A DNA stretch of 38,976 nt from Paracoccaceae bacterium (GTDB lineage: Bacteria > Pseudomonadota > Alphaproteobacteria > Rhodobacterales > Rhodobacteraceae): contig JAAELR010000399.1 of NCBI GenBank assembly GCA_024226455.1, positions 1-38,976 of the forward strand, written 5' to 3'. Shown here in pieces: positions 25,611 to 33,617 of the stretch; position 1 is the first letter of the stretch, and the number at the start of each line of letters is the position of its first letter. The translations under genes and the position numbers were made by a program. The notes below the pieces were generated by a model. It did no database searches, was not told the DNA's origin, and was given only the letters and a program-made list of their open reading frames with translations.

Positions 25611-26278
25611 CGCTCTGGGGTCCGATCTGGCTGACCCTGCAGCTTGCCGGGCTGACCATGGTGCTGCTGCTGGCGTTGGCGACGCCCATAGCATGGTGGC
25701 TGGCCAATACCCGCGCCCGCATAAAACCTGCCATTGAGGCGCTGACGGCGCTGCCGCTGGTGCTGCCGCCCACCGTGCTGGGGTTCTACCTGCTGATCCT
25801 GATGAGCCCCGAAAGCCCGGTCGGAGCCTTCTGGGTGACCCTGACCGGCGAGGCGCTGACATTCTCTTTCTCGGGGCTGGTGTTCGCCTCGATCTTCTAT
25901 TCGCTGCCCTTTGCGGTGCAGCCGCTGCAAACTGCGTTCCAGTCCATCGGGCGCGGCATGATGGAGGCCGCGGCGACGCTGGGGGCAAGCCGCTGGGACG
26001 CGTTCCGCAGCGTGGCCCTGCCTCTTGCGCGGCGCGGCGTGCTGACCGCGGCGGTGTTGAGCTTCGCCCATACGGTCGGTGAGTTCGGCGTGGTGCTGAT
26101 GGTCGGCGGCAATATCCCCGGCCGCACAAGAGTGATCTCCATCGAGATCTATTCGGCGGTAGAGACGCTGGACTATCGCACCGCGCATGTGCTGTCGGGG
26201 GGGTTGCTGGTGTTCAGCTTCGTGGTGCTGACGCTGGTCTACGTGATGAACCGGCGCGGGGTGCGGGCCGGTGTCTGA
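25607..26278 (+). CDS. modB: molybdate ABC transporter permease
   Basis: A 223-residue inner-membrane permease with about five helices. The ABC-permease EAA loop is EAAATLGASRWDAFRSVALPL, which docks to ModC. PLVLPPTVLGFYLL and AHTVGEFGVVLMVGGNIPG are ModB hallmarks. It forms a homodimeric channel for molybdate. It starts inside the modA stop (ATGA) and its own stop is overlapped 8 bp by the GTG start of modC, so the three genes are translationally coupled. Confidence 0.95.
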   Translation: MTLWGPIWLTLQLAGLTMVLLLALATPIAWWLANTRARIKPAIEALTALPLVLPPTVLGFYLLILMSPESPVGAFWVTLTGEALTFSFSGLVFASIFYSLPFAVQPLQTAFQSIGRGMMEAAATLGASRWDAFRSVALPLARRGVLTAAVLSFAHTVGEFGVVLMVGGNIPGRTRVISIEIYSAVETLDYRTAHVLSGGLLVFSFVVLTLVYVMNRRGVRAGV

Positions 26279-27287
26279 CCAACTGGAATTCGATATCAGC
26301 CTGCGCTTTGCCGGCTTTGAACTGGAGGCCGCGGCAGAGGTGCCATTGAACGGCATCACCGCGCTATCGGGCCCCTCGGGCAGCGGCAAGACAACGCTGC
26401 TGCGCGCCATCGCGGGGCTGGAACCGCAGGCGCAGGGCCATGTGCGGTTCGCAGGCGAAGACTGGAACGGGCTGGCGCCCGAGGCCCGCGGCGTCGGCTA
26501 TGTGTTTCAGGACGCGCGGCTTTTCCCGCATCTCGATGTCGCAGGCAATCTCGACTATGGCGCCCGGCGACGCGGCACTCCGCGCGGACTGGTCGACGCG
26601 GTGATCGACGCGCTGGACCTGGGCCCGCTGCTGCACCGCGCCCCGGCAACGTTGTCGGGGGGCGAAACAAGGCGGGTGGCGCTGGGGCGGGCACTGGCAT
26701 CCGGCCCGCGCATCCTGCTGATGGACGAACCGCTCACCGGTCTCGACCGGGCCCGCAAGTCGCGGCTGATGCCCTATATCGCCCGCGCGGTCGCCGGGTT
26801 CGGGGTGCCGGCGCTCTATGTCACGCACTCGGCGGTCGAGATCGGCTTTCTCGCCGACCGCACGCTGTCGATCGCCGAGGGCAAACTTCAGGGCTGGTCC
26901 GGTGCCGGGCCGCGGCTGCTGGGGCAGGTGACCGATGCGGTGCCGGGACAGGTCTGCCTGGCCATCGGGCGCCGGGCGGTCTGGCTGCAGGGTCACGGAG
27001 AGGTCGGCGAGATCTGGGCGCTGCCGCTGGGGCAGGATTACCTGGCCGCCAGCGAACCTCCGGGGCTATGCAACGCCGCGTTGACCATCGAGGCGCTGGT
27101 GATGCAGGCGGAACACGGAACCGGCACCTGCGATCTCGATGTGGAGGGCCAGCAGATCAGCATCGGCTGGCATCGCGAGGACGGCGTTCTGCCGGAACCC
27201 GGGGCACGGCTGTGGCTGTCGCTGCCGCGGCTACTGGCCCGTCCGATCCAGGTAAACCGCGAGGCATACGAGTCGAACCTGACCTGA
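26271..27287 (+). CDS. modC: molybdate ABC transporter ATP-binding protein
   Basis: A 338-residue ATPase that powers ModB. Walker A is GPSGSGKT at 34-41, the Q-loop VFQD is at 78-81, the signature is LSGGETRR at ~128-135, and Walker B is ILLMDEP at ~148-154. The H-loop is YVTHSAVE. Residues ~270-338 form the C-terminal molybdate-binding (Mop/TOBE) region of ModC. It starts with GTG at 26271, overlapping modB by 8 bases. Length is slightly below E. coli ModC. Together the three genes form a complete molybdate importer. Confidence 0.95.
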   Translation: MSDQLEFDISLRFAGFELEAAAEVPLNGITALSGPSGSGKTTLLRAIAGLEPQAQGHVRFAGEDWNGLAPEARGVGYVFQDARLFPHLDVAGNLDYGARRRGTPRGLVDAVIDALDLGPLLHRAPATLSGGETRRVALGRALASGPRILLMDEPLTGLDRARKSRLMPYIARAVAGFGVPALYVTHSAVEIGFLADRTLSIAEGKLQGWSGAGPRLLGQVTDAVPGQVCLAIGRRAVWLQGHGEVGEIWALPLGQDYLAASEPPGLCNAALTIEALVMQAEHGTGTCDLDVEGQQISIGWHREDGVLPEPGARLWLSLPRLLARPIQVNREAYESNLT

Positions 27288-27701
27288 CCTGGGGCCAGCA
27301 TGGGCGGACAATCCGGTGTGATTGTTAAAGATTGATCTTTCAGTCAAGATAATTGGCCCACCGGGCTTTGCACCGGGCCGGGGGGCGGAAATAGGGATAG
27401 CGCGTAGTTTCCACATTGGAAACGGTCGAACCCGCAATAGCCCCGCAATTTACCTTGGATCGTAAGAATGCCGCCAGTCACCCCAAGATGCTCGGGACTA
27501 CTGTTTCCGACTGCCTGATAGTGGGCCGCCAGTCGCCTCTGCCCATCTGGCGCAATACCAGCGAGAATACGGCGGATATGAGGCAAGAGCCCACTTTTTC
27601 GCCACATTTTCCTTCGCTCCCACGCGCTCTGCCGGTAGTTTCCCCGCATCGATTTGGACGACATGCATGTCTCGTTAGCGCACCGGTGAGGAAGGGTTCT
27701 T
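27288..27701. other. 414-bp non-coding stretch between modC and the Hint gene
   Basis: No gene is convincing. It includes a 14-bp palindrome AAAGATTGATCTTT (27327-27340), too tight for an RNA hairpin but fit for a protein site, and a GGCCC/GGGCC GC-rich hairpin near 27355-27379. A minus-strand frame across the region and a plus-strand frame have no family resemblance. It presumably holds the Hint gene promoter. Confidence 0.45.
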
Positions 27702-28352
27702 ATGTCAGTGACGGCAGTAATACGGGGCAAGATCATGCCCGGCGGCGCCTCATCAATCGACATCACGCCCTGCTTCACTCCAGGCACAGTCATTGCTACG
27801 CCAGGTGGGCAGGCCGCCATCGAAGAGTTGAAAGTGGGTGATCGCGTTACGACACGCGATAACGGTCCACAGGAAATCCGCTGGATCGGGCAACGCCGCT
27901 TTGACGGGCGCCAGCTTGCCGCCAAGCCGCATCTCTACCCGATCCTGGTGCGCGCCGGCGCGTTCCGCAACGAATTGCCGGAACGCGACATGCGGCTCAG
28001 CCCGAACCACCGGGTGCTGGTCTCAAGCGACCAGACCGCGCTCTATTTCGAAGAGCGCGAGGTGCTGGTCGCCGCCAAGCATCTGGTCAACAACCGCGGC
28101 GTGTTCGAACTGGAAAGCCTTGGCGTGACCTATATCCACATCCTGTTCGACCGGCACGAGGTGGTGATGTCGAACGGCAGCTGGACCGAGAGCTTTCAAC
28201 CTGCCGACAACTCGCTACGTGGCGTTGGCAATGCGCAGCGGCAAGATATCTACGAACTTTTTCCAGAGCTCAAGCGGTTGCGCGGGCGCAGCCCGTTCCG
28301 CCCGGCGCGCCGGATATTGTCGCGCCAAGAGGCAGAACGTCTGAGCGACTGA
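27702..28352 (+). CDS. short stand-alone Hint (hedgehog/intein) domain protein
   Basis: A 216-residue protein whose body (~24-165) matches the Hint domain. C24 in PCFTPGTVIATPGGQ is the splicing-type nucleophile, followed by ELKVGDRVTTRDNGPQEIRWIG and LSPNHRVLV with H103, then a YIHILFDRHEVV strand. The family can perform an N-S acyl shift leading to autocatalytic cleavage or ligation. Only 23 residues precede C24, so any cleaved N-terminal peptide would be tiny; larger Rhodobacteraceae Hint proteins carry calcium-binding repeats there. No signal peptide is seen. GGAAGGG precedes the ATG. A terminator follows. Whether it is active, and on what partner, is unknown. Confidence 0.83.
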   Translation: MSVTAVIRGKIMPGGASSIDITPCFTPGTVIATPGGQAAIEELKVGDRVTTRDNGPQEIRWIGQRRFDGRQLAAKPHLYPILVRAGAFRNELPERDMRLSPNHRVLVSSDQTALYFEEREVLVAAKHLVNNRGVFELESLGVTYIHILFDRHEVVMSNGSWTESFQPADNSLRGVGNAQRQDIYELFPELKRLRGRSPFRPARRILSRQEAERLSD

Positions 28353-28393
28353 GGAATGCAGCAGGCCGCGCGTCGATGGACGCGCATGGCCGG

Positions 28394-28431
28394 AAGGGCC
28401 CGACCCCGTCGCCCCGGGGGCGGGCCCTTTT
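28394..28431 (+). terminator. intrinsic terminator after the Hint gene
   Basis: AAGGGCCCG (28394-28402) pairs with CGGGCCCTT (28421-28429), enclosing a GC-rich loop, and ends in TTT. It lies about 40 bases past the Hint stop and before the membrane protein gene. Confidence 0.8.
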
Positions 28432-28515
28432 CTCAGCCCGGGAACATGGCAGAACTGGACAATGAAGGGGCATCGGGGCAGGGTTGTGGGGATTTTACGG
28501 CAAGGTGAAACGCGC

Positions 28516-28941
28516 ATGTCCGCCACCACGACCACTATCCACCGCCTCATCGCTGTGGCTGCGCTCTTGTGGTATCTGGTCTGCGCCGCTGACTACTTGG
28601 CGTTCAGGCTGATGTACGTCCCCTACCTTTCCTACTTCACAGCCGACCAGATCGCGTATTTCACCGGGCTCCCGGCCTGGATCACAGCCGCGTGGGCGAT
28701 CAGCGTCTGGTCGGGTCTTGCCGGCGCGGTGGTGCTCTGGTCGCGCGGCCATGCGGCGGCGGCGCTTTTCGCGCTCTCCTTTGCCGGGCTGATGGCCGCG
28801 ACGGTCGGGCTGGTCTATGTGGTCTCGCCGCCGGTGTCGGCAGTGGCCGGTCAGAACTCGCTTTGGGTTCTGCTCGGTGCGTTGGCCGCGGCCTTCGTCT
28901 TGCTTGCCTATGCCCGCGAACAGAACCGGCGTCAGTACTGA
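28516..28941 (+). CDS. four-helix membrane protein of unknown function
   Basis: A 141-residue protein with four hydrophobic segments (~10-27, ~55-75, ~81-103, ~116-134) and a short charged tail, probably inner-membrane. AAGGTG precedes the ATG at 28516 by about 7 bases; I discard upstream in-frame codons since they lie in the terminator region. No family is recognised with certainty. Its 3' end overlaps the convergent MocA-like gene by 10 bases. Confidence 0.7.
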   Translation: MSATTTTIHRLIAVAALLWYLVCAADYLAFRLMYVPYLSYFTADQIAYFTGLPAWITAAWAISVWSGLAGAVVLWSRGHAAAALFALSFAGLMAATVGLVYVVSPPVSAVAGQNSLWVLLGALAAAFVLLAYAREQNRRQY

Positions 28942-29528
28942 GCCCGGGCCCGCCAGGCCGCCCAATCTTCGGGCGTGTCGAGATCGGTCAGCGCGTGACG
29001 CCCGGGCAGGGGGCAAAGCCGCACCTGCTCGCCCCGCAGCACGGATCGCGCGCCCTGGTCGCCCGATAGCTGCGCCAGGGCCCCAAACAGGCGGGCCGGA
29101 AACACCACCGGATGGCCGGGCGCGCCCTTCGGTCCGGCGCCGCGCACAACCGAGTGCGGGTGCCCGGCAGCAAAAACCAGAACCGCGGCGATATCTTCGC
29201 AAGTCAGTTCAGGCATGTCCGCAGGCAGAACCGCCAGCCAGCGGGTGCCGGAGGGCACCGCCAGGGCGCCGGCGCCAATCGAGACGCCCATTCCCTGATC
29301 GGCGTCAGCGACCTCAACGACACTGATCGCCGCCAGCCCCTCCAATGCCTCCCGGCGCTCAGGGTCGTCGCACCGCAGCGTCACCAGCACACGCGCACCG
29401 GTGCCAAGCGCGGCTCTGGCCTGACGCCGCAGCAGCGGCTCGCCCGATACATCCTCCAACAGCTTGTCGTGCCCCCGCATCCGCGAGGACGAACCGGCCG
29501 CCAGTAACAGGATTGCCACGCCATCCAT
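28932..29528 (-). CDS. MocA-like molybdenum-cofactor nucleotidyltransferase
   Basis: A 198-residue NTP_transf_3 protein. It opens with VAILLLAAGSSSRMRGHDKLLEDV, the nucleotide-binding loop with the RMxxxDKL signature, then LPADMPELTCEDI (metal-binding Asp) and GHPVVFP, ending ALTDLDTPEDW. This pattern fits MocA/MobA-like enzymes that add CMP (or GMP) to molybdopterin, feeding xanthine-oxidase-type enzymes. I start at 29528, where the fold begins. Proximity to modABC (1.6 kb away) fits, but no Mo-enzyme gene is in the window. Cytidylyl transfer is more likely than guanylyl, by overall pattern. Confidence 0.8.
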   Translation of the reverse strand: MDGVAILLLAAGSSSRMRGHDKLLEDVSGEPLLRRQARAALGTGARVLVTLRCDDPERREALEGLAAISVVEVADADQGMGVSIGAGALAVPSGTRWLAVLPADMPELTCEDIAAVLVFAAGHPHSVVRGAGPKGAPGHPVVFPARLFGALAQLSGDQGARSVLRGEQVRLCPLPGRHALTDLDTPEDWAAWRARAQY

Positions 29529-29598
29529 CCCGATCAGACCTATCGCCGATGCACCGCTCCGGGCAAGGATCACCAATCCGACCGGCCGAGAGGCTGGT

Positions 29599-29634
29599 CA
29601 CACAGAGCGCGGGCGTCAGCCCGCACATTGTGAC
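29599..29634 (-). terminator. terminator-like hairpin after livM
   Basis: GCGGGC (29609-29614) and GCCCGC (29619-29624) pair around GTCA, with an outer TCACA/TGTGA stem. It starts a few bases past the livM stop, on the minus strand. There is no T-run, so it may also protect the 3' end. Confidence 0.55.
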
Positions 29635-29639
29635 TGAAG

Positions 29640-30944
29640 CTACCTCTCCGGTATCAACCCGCGTGGGGAAAACCGCAGCACCAGCACCAGGATCAGCCCC
29701 ATTGTCAGCAGTCGCATATGGGCCGCGGACTCCAGCAGATGGTCTTTCAGCCAATAGCCGTCGCTCATGCCCGCAGTGATCCAATCCATCAACCACAGCC
29801 CCAGCGGTTCGACCTGAACCCACAGGAACCAGATCAGGAAACCGCCCAGTACAGCGCCGAAATTGTTACCCGAACCACCAACGATCACCATCACCCAGAC
29901 CAGGAAAGTAAACCGCAGCGGCTGATAGCTCGCCGGCGTCAGCAGCCCCTCCAGCGAGGTCATCATGGCCCCCGCCAAGCCGCAGACCGCAGAGCCCAGA
30001 ATGAAGATCTGCAGGTGCCGCGCGGTGACGTCCTTGCCCATCGCCTCGGCCGCCACCTCGTTGTCGCGGATCGCCCGCATCATGCGGCCCCAGGGCGATT
30101 TCAACGCCTTCTCCGCCAGCCAGATCAGAGCCAGCAGCACCACCACAAACAGCGCGCCATAGCAGAGCTTGACGTAAATGGTTGACGCGGTGACCGGGTC
30201 GAAACCCCAGTTGGTGACCCGCTCGACAAACCCCGGATCGGCACGCAGGTCCAGCTCGTATGGCACCGGACGCGGGATGCCGTTGACGTTCTTGACGCCG
30301 CGAGACAGCCATTCCTCGTTTTTCATCACCGCGATGATGATCTCGGCGATGCCCAGCGTGGCGATGGCCAGATAGTCCGACCGCAACCCCAGCGCCGTCT
30401 TGGCGATCAGCCAGGCGGCACCGGCGGCGATCAGCGCGCCAACCGGCCATGCGATCAGCACCGGCAGCCCCAGCCCGCCCAGATACCCGGTTCTGGCCGA
30501 ATCCACCGCTTCGATGGCTTTGACCGCGGGGTCGAACAGGGATCGGAACACAAAAAAGCCGAGTACCAGCAGGGCAAAGACCGCAATCGCCCGCCTGCGC
30601 CCCGGACGCATGCGCCGGTAGACCAGGATCGGAACGAAAATCGCTGCGAAGCCCGCGAACAGTGCCAGCAACATGCCGGGCCCGACCGCCGCCCAGGCGC
30701 CCGGCGTATGCGGCATGCCAACCAGAACCGTGGCAAGACCTCCAAGTGCGACAAAGCCCATCACACCGATATTAAAGAGCCCCGCATAACCCCATTGCAT
30801 GTTCACGCCCATCGCCATGATGGCGCTGATCAGCCCCATGTTGACGATACCAAGCGCCACGTTCCAGCTTTGCTGAAACCCGGTCGCCGCGATCAGGCCG
30901 AAGACCACGACAAAGAGCAGGGTATTTTTCATCGCGACGCTCAT
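29640..30944 (-). CDS. livM: LivM-type branched-chain amino acid ABC permease
   Basis: A 434-residue inner-membrane permease of the HAAT/LivM family. GLISAIMAMGVNMQWGYAGLFNIGVMGFVALGG is the classic opening, and YLAIATLGIAEIIIAVMKN and RMMRAIRDNEVAAEAMGKDV (EAA-like coupling helix) follow. It ends RFSPRGLIPER. It pairs with LivH to form the channel for branched-chain amino acids or related solutes. It is longer than standard LivM (by ~90), with extra hydrophobic and periplasmic segments around residues 110-180 and 220-255. Its ATG overlaps the livH stop by 4 bp. It is the last gene of the operon. Confidence 0.92.
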   Translation of the reverse strand: MSVAMKNTLLFVVVFGLIAATGFQQSWNVALGIVNMGLISAIMAMGVNMQWGYAGLFNIGVMGFVALGGLATVLVGMPHTPGAWAAVGPGMLLALFAGFAAIFVPILVYRRMRPGRRRAIAVFALLVLGFFVFRSLFDPAVKAIEAVDSARTGYLGGLGLPVLIAWPVGALIAAGAAWLIAKTALGLRSDYLAIATLGIAEIIIAVMKNEEWLSRGVKNVNGIPRPVPYELDLRADPGFVERVTNWGFDPVTASTIYVKLCYGALFVVVLLALIWLAEKALKSPWGRMMRAIRDNEVAAEAMGKDVTARHLQIFILGSAVCGLAGAMMTSLEGLLTPASYQPLRFTFLVWVMVIVGGSGNNFGAVLGGFLIWFLWVQVEPLGLWLMDWITAGMSDGYWLKDHLLESAAHMRLLTMGLILVLVLRFSPRGLIPER

Positions 30945-31951
30945 CCCGCTCTCCCCGAGAATATTCCAGTTGGCCTGAACAACAGCACGATCACCAGAAT
31001 CATGAAGCTGACGGCGAATTTGTAGTCGGTGCTGAGCAGCTGCACGAGCCCCGACGGGTCAAGGCTGTCCGGCATCAGATATGTCAGCACTTTCTTCCAG
31101 GCATAGGTGATCGTGACCTCACTGAACGCGATCACGAAACCGCCGACAATGGCGCCCAGCGGGCTGCCCAGGCCGCCGACGATGGCGCTGGCGAAGATCG
31201 GCAGAAGCAGCTGGAAATAGGTGAACGGCTTGAAGGACTTGTCAAGCCCATAGAGCACACCGGCCACGGTAGCGAGTGCCGCGACGATGATCCAGGTGAT
31301 CATCACCACGCGCTCGGGATTGATGCCGCTCAGCAGCGCCAGATCCTCGTTGTCGGAATAGGCGCGCATCGACTTGCCGGTGCGGGTGCGGTTCAGGAAC
31401 CAAAACAGCAAGATGACAACCAGCACCGCGGCGACGATGGTGATACCCTGGCTGGTCTTGATCGCCAGCCCCTCACGCAGGCCGCTCCATTCCTTGAAAT
31501 CGCGGGCCTTGACGATGAAACGCGCGCCATCGGCAAAGCGCTGGTCATCCGGCCCGATGATGAAACGCACCAACCCGTTCATCATGAACATGACACCCAT
31601 GGACACGATCACCAGCACCACCGGCTTGGCCCGTTGCTCTCGATAGAAAGCGTAGATCGCCCGGTCCGTCCCAAGAACCAGCAGTGCCGTCCCCGCGATG
31701 CCCACCGGCAGCGCCAGCAGCGCGGTCGGCAGCACCCCCAAAGAGACGCCCGCGCCCTGCAAACCCCAGGTCGCCAGAATGGTGACCATGGCGCCGAAAG
31801 CCATGGTGTCGCCATGGGCGAAGTTGGAAAATCGCAGGATGCCATAGATCAGCGTCACCCCCAGCGCGCCAAGCGCAAGCTGCGCGCCATAGGCGGTGGC
31901 GGGGATCAGCACAAAGTTGGAAAACGCGACAATGGCGTTGAGAAAGTCCAT
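30941..31951 (-). CDS. livH: LivH-type branched-chain amino acid ABC permease
   Basis: A 336-residue permease of the LivH family. GALGVTLIYGILRFSNFAHGDTMAFGAM is the signature opening, MRAYSDNEDLALLSGINPERV contains the cytoplasmic coupling loop, and FASAIVGGLGSPLGAIVGG follows. The sequence between ~105 and ~150 (DDQRFADGARFIVKARDFKEW) is an extra soluble insertion relative to short LivH proteins. It forms the pore with LivM. It overlaps livM by 4 bp and begins 54 bases after the last small exported gene of the operon. Confidence 0.93.
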   Translation of the reverse strand: MDFLNAIVAFSNFVLIPATAYGAQLALGALGVTLIYGILRFSNFAHGDTMAFGAMVTILATWGLQGAGVSLGVLPTALLALPVGIAGTALLVLGTDRAIYAFYREQRAKPVVLVIVSMGVMFMMNGLVRFIIGPDDQRFADGARFIVKARDFKEWSGLREGLAIKTSQGITIVAAVLVVILLFWFLNRTRTGKSMRAYSDNEDLALLSGINPERVVMITWIIVAALATVAGVLYGLDKSFKPFTYFQLLLPIFASAIVGGLGSPLGAIVGGFVIAFSEVTITYAWKKVLTYLMPDSLDPSGLVQLLSTDYKFAVSFMILVIVLLFRPTGIFSGRAG

Positions 31952-32005
31952 CAGATCAGCTCACTTGTCCCGTTGGGTTGTTGGTTTTCATGTTCTCATC
32001 CAGTC

Positions 32006-32419
32006 TCATTGCGCTACCGCCTCGCAACTACCAAAGGCGCTGAGTGCCTCAGGGTGGTCAAACCGTGGACCGTGCATCGTCATGATGGCGGTGCGGCCAT
32101 CGTAAAGTGACAGCAGAACTGTCATGTCCTCGACCCTTCCGATGTCGGTGCCGAGAAATCTCTGCGGATTGGCGCCGGCGGGCCCAATGCGATCAAAAGT
32201 GTCGGTCTCGCCCTCTATGGTCACCTCGGCGCTATCATCGCTGATGAGCAAGTCCAGGATCGCATCCCCGGGCGCGGCCTCGCAGGGGGTTGTATCGGAA
32301 CAGATCGTTTGAAACACGCAAGTCAGCTTTGCCTCGTCGGCAAGTCCAGGTCCCGCAACGGCTCCGGGAAGGAAAAAGCAACCGCCCGCTATGACAAAGT
32401 TCCACGCGGCGATCTTCAT
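32006..32419 (-). CDS. small exported protein Z within the Liv operon
   Basis: A 137-residue protein with a hydrophobic N-terminus (MKIAAWNFVIAGGCFFLPGAVAG) that reads as a signal peptide, followed by a beta-rich mature part with cysteines in LTCVFQTICSDTTPCE and near the end (GSCEAVAQ). No family is recognised. The start at 32419 overlaps the preceding gene's stop by 4 bp. It is followed after 54 bases by livH. Periplasmic location next to a solute-binding-protein transporter suggests an accessory role, but that is inference. Confidence 0.68.
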   Translation of the reverse strand: MKIAAWNFVIAGGCFFLPGAVAGPGLADEAKLTCVFQTICSDTTPCEAAPGDAILDLLISDDSAEVTIEGETDTFDRIGPAGANPQRFLGTDIGRVEDMTVLLSLYDGRTAIMTMHGPRFDHPEALSAFGSCEAVAQ

Positions 32420-32790
32420 GTGTCGGCCCCGATACAGGCCAGCCGCGGACCTGCCGCCGCGTTGACGAACTCGACACACCATAGCGTCGGCAGATACTCG
32501 TCGGCCACCTCTGTCGGGCGGTTTTCGTGCAGATAGTCAAGCTGCCGCTCCGCCTCGGCAAATTCCGCCGCCCACTCCTCGCTTGCCGCGTCGCGGTGGA
32601 ACGCCAGGCTCTCTGCGGCGGGTTCCGGCACGAAGAAGCCCGGGCTGAGTTCGATCCAGAACCAGCGGTTGGTCGGAATCGTGCGGGCGCCTGTATCGGT
32701 GTGCAACAACCCAAAGAAGCCGCGCACCTCCTGCGCCGCCGCAGGCACTGACGCAAGGCACAATAGAAGAAGGGCCAGCCCCCGCATCAT
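32416..32790 (-). CDS. small exported protein Y within the Liv operon
   Basis: A 124-residue protein: signal peptide ~1-19 (LCLASVPAAAQ), then EVRGFFGLLHTDTGARTIPTNRWFWIELSPGFF and a C-terminal LWCVEFVNAAAGPRLACIGADT with two cysteines likely to form a disulfide. I recall similar small proteins beside livF in other roseobacters, but cannot verify it here. The start overlaps the livF stop by 4 bp, and its stop overlaps the next small gene by 4 bp. A role in the transporter is suggested only by context. Confidence 0.7.
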   Translation of the reverse strand: MMRGLALLLLCLASVPAAAQEVRGFFGLLHTDTGARTIPTNRWFWIELSPGFFVPEPAAESLAFHRDAASEEWAAEFAEAERQLDYLHENRPTEVADEYLPTLWCVEFVNAAAGPRLACIGADT

Positions 32791-33617
32791 CCGCCCAGAA
32801 AGCTCTTGCGTACATCCGGGTCGGCCAGCAGCGCCTCTCCGGTGTCGGTATAGCGGTTGGCGCCCTGCACCAGCACATATCCCTTGTCGGCGATGGCCAG
32901 CGCCTGGCGGGCGTTCTGTTCGACCATCAAGATCGAGATTCCGGTGCGCGCCACCTCAATGATCCGGTCGAAAAGCTCGTCCATCACGATGGGCGACACA
33001 CCGGCGGTCGGTTCGTCCAGCATCAGCACCTGAGGCTCTGTCATCAGCGCCCGGCCCACGGCCACCTGCTGGCGCTGGCCGCCAGACAATTCGCCCGCCA
33101 TCTGGCTGCGCTTGTCGCGCAGGATGGGAAACAGGTCATAGACCTGCTCCATCGTGGGGCGGATGTCGTCGCGGCGCAGGAAGGCGCCCATCTCGAGATT
33201 TTCCTCGACCGTCATCGAGGTGAAGATGTTCGAGGTTTGCGGTACAAAGGCCATGCCCTTGGCGACGCGCGCCTGGGGCGAAAGCGCGGTGATATCCTCG
33301 CCGTCCAGCCGAACAGAGCCCTGCCGCACGTTGAGCATGCCAAAGACCGCCTTCATTGCGGTGGACTTGCCCGCACCGTTGGGGCCGACGATGACGGCGA
33401 TCTGGCCCTTTTCCACGGCGATGGTGCATTCGTGCAAAATATCGGCGCCCATGCCATAACCGCCGGTCATGGCGTCGCCGATCAGGAACGGACCACCTTT
33501 TTCTACAGGCACTGCCACGCCGCCGCCCTTGACCGGCCGGGTCGTGCCCATGCCGTCGGGGTTGGTGATGGAACGGTCCTTGTTGCCGCGGTCGTCATGA
33601 TAGGGGTTGCCAGTCAT
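32787..33617 (-). CDS. livF: LivF-type ABC ATP-binding protein with N-terminal extension
   Basis: A 276-residue ATPase. Walker A is GPNGAGKS at 78-85, the Q-loop FVPQTSNIF follows, the signature is ELSGGQRQQ, and Walker B is VLMLDEPTAG. The last part, ISILMVEQNARQALAIADKGYVL, is typical of LivF. About 45 residues precede the usual start of the family (MTGNPYHDDRGNKDRSI...), a hydrophilic tail. The start cannot be moved far without losing the 4-bp overlap with the gene upstream, which supports translation of the extension. It works with LivG at the LivHM pore. Confidence 0.92.
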   Translation of the reverse strand: MTGNPYHDDRGNKDRSITNPDGMGTTRPVKGGGVAVPVEKGGPFLIGDAMTGGYGMGADILHECTIAVEKGQIAVIVGPNGAGKSTAMKAVFGMLNVRQGSVRLDGEDITALSPQARVAKGMAFVPQTSNIFTSMTVEENLEMGAFLRRDDIRPTMEQVYDLFPILRDKRSQMAGELSGGQRQQVAVGRALMTEPQVLMLDEPTAGVSPIVMDELFDRIIEVARTGISILMVEQNARQALAIADKGYVLVQGANRYTDTGEALLADPDVRKSFLGG

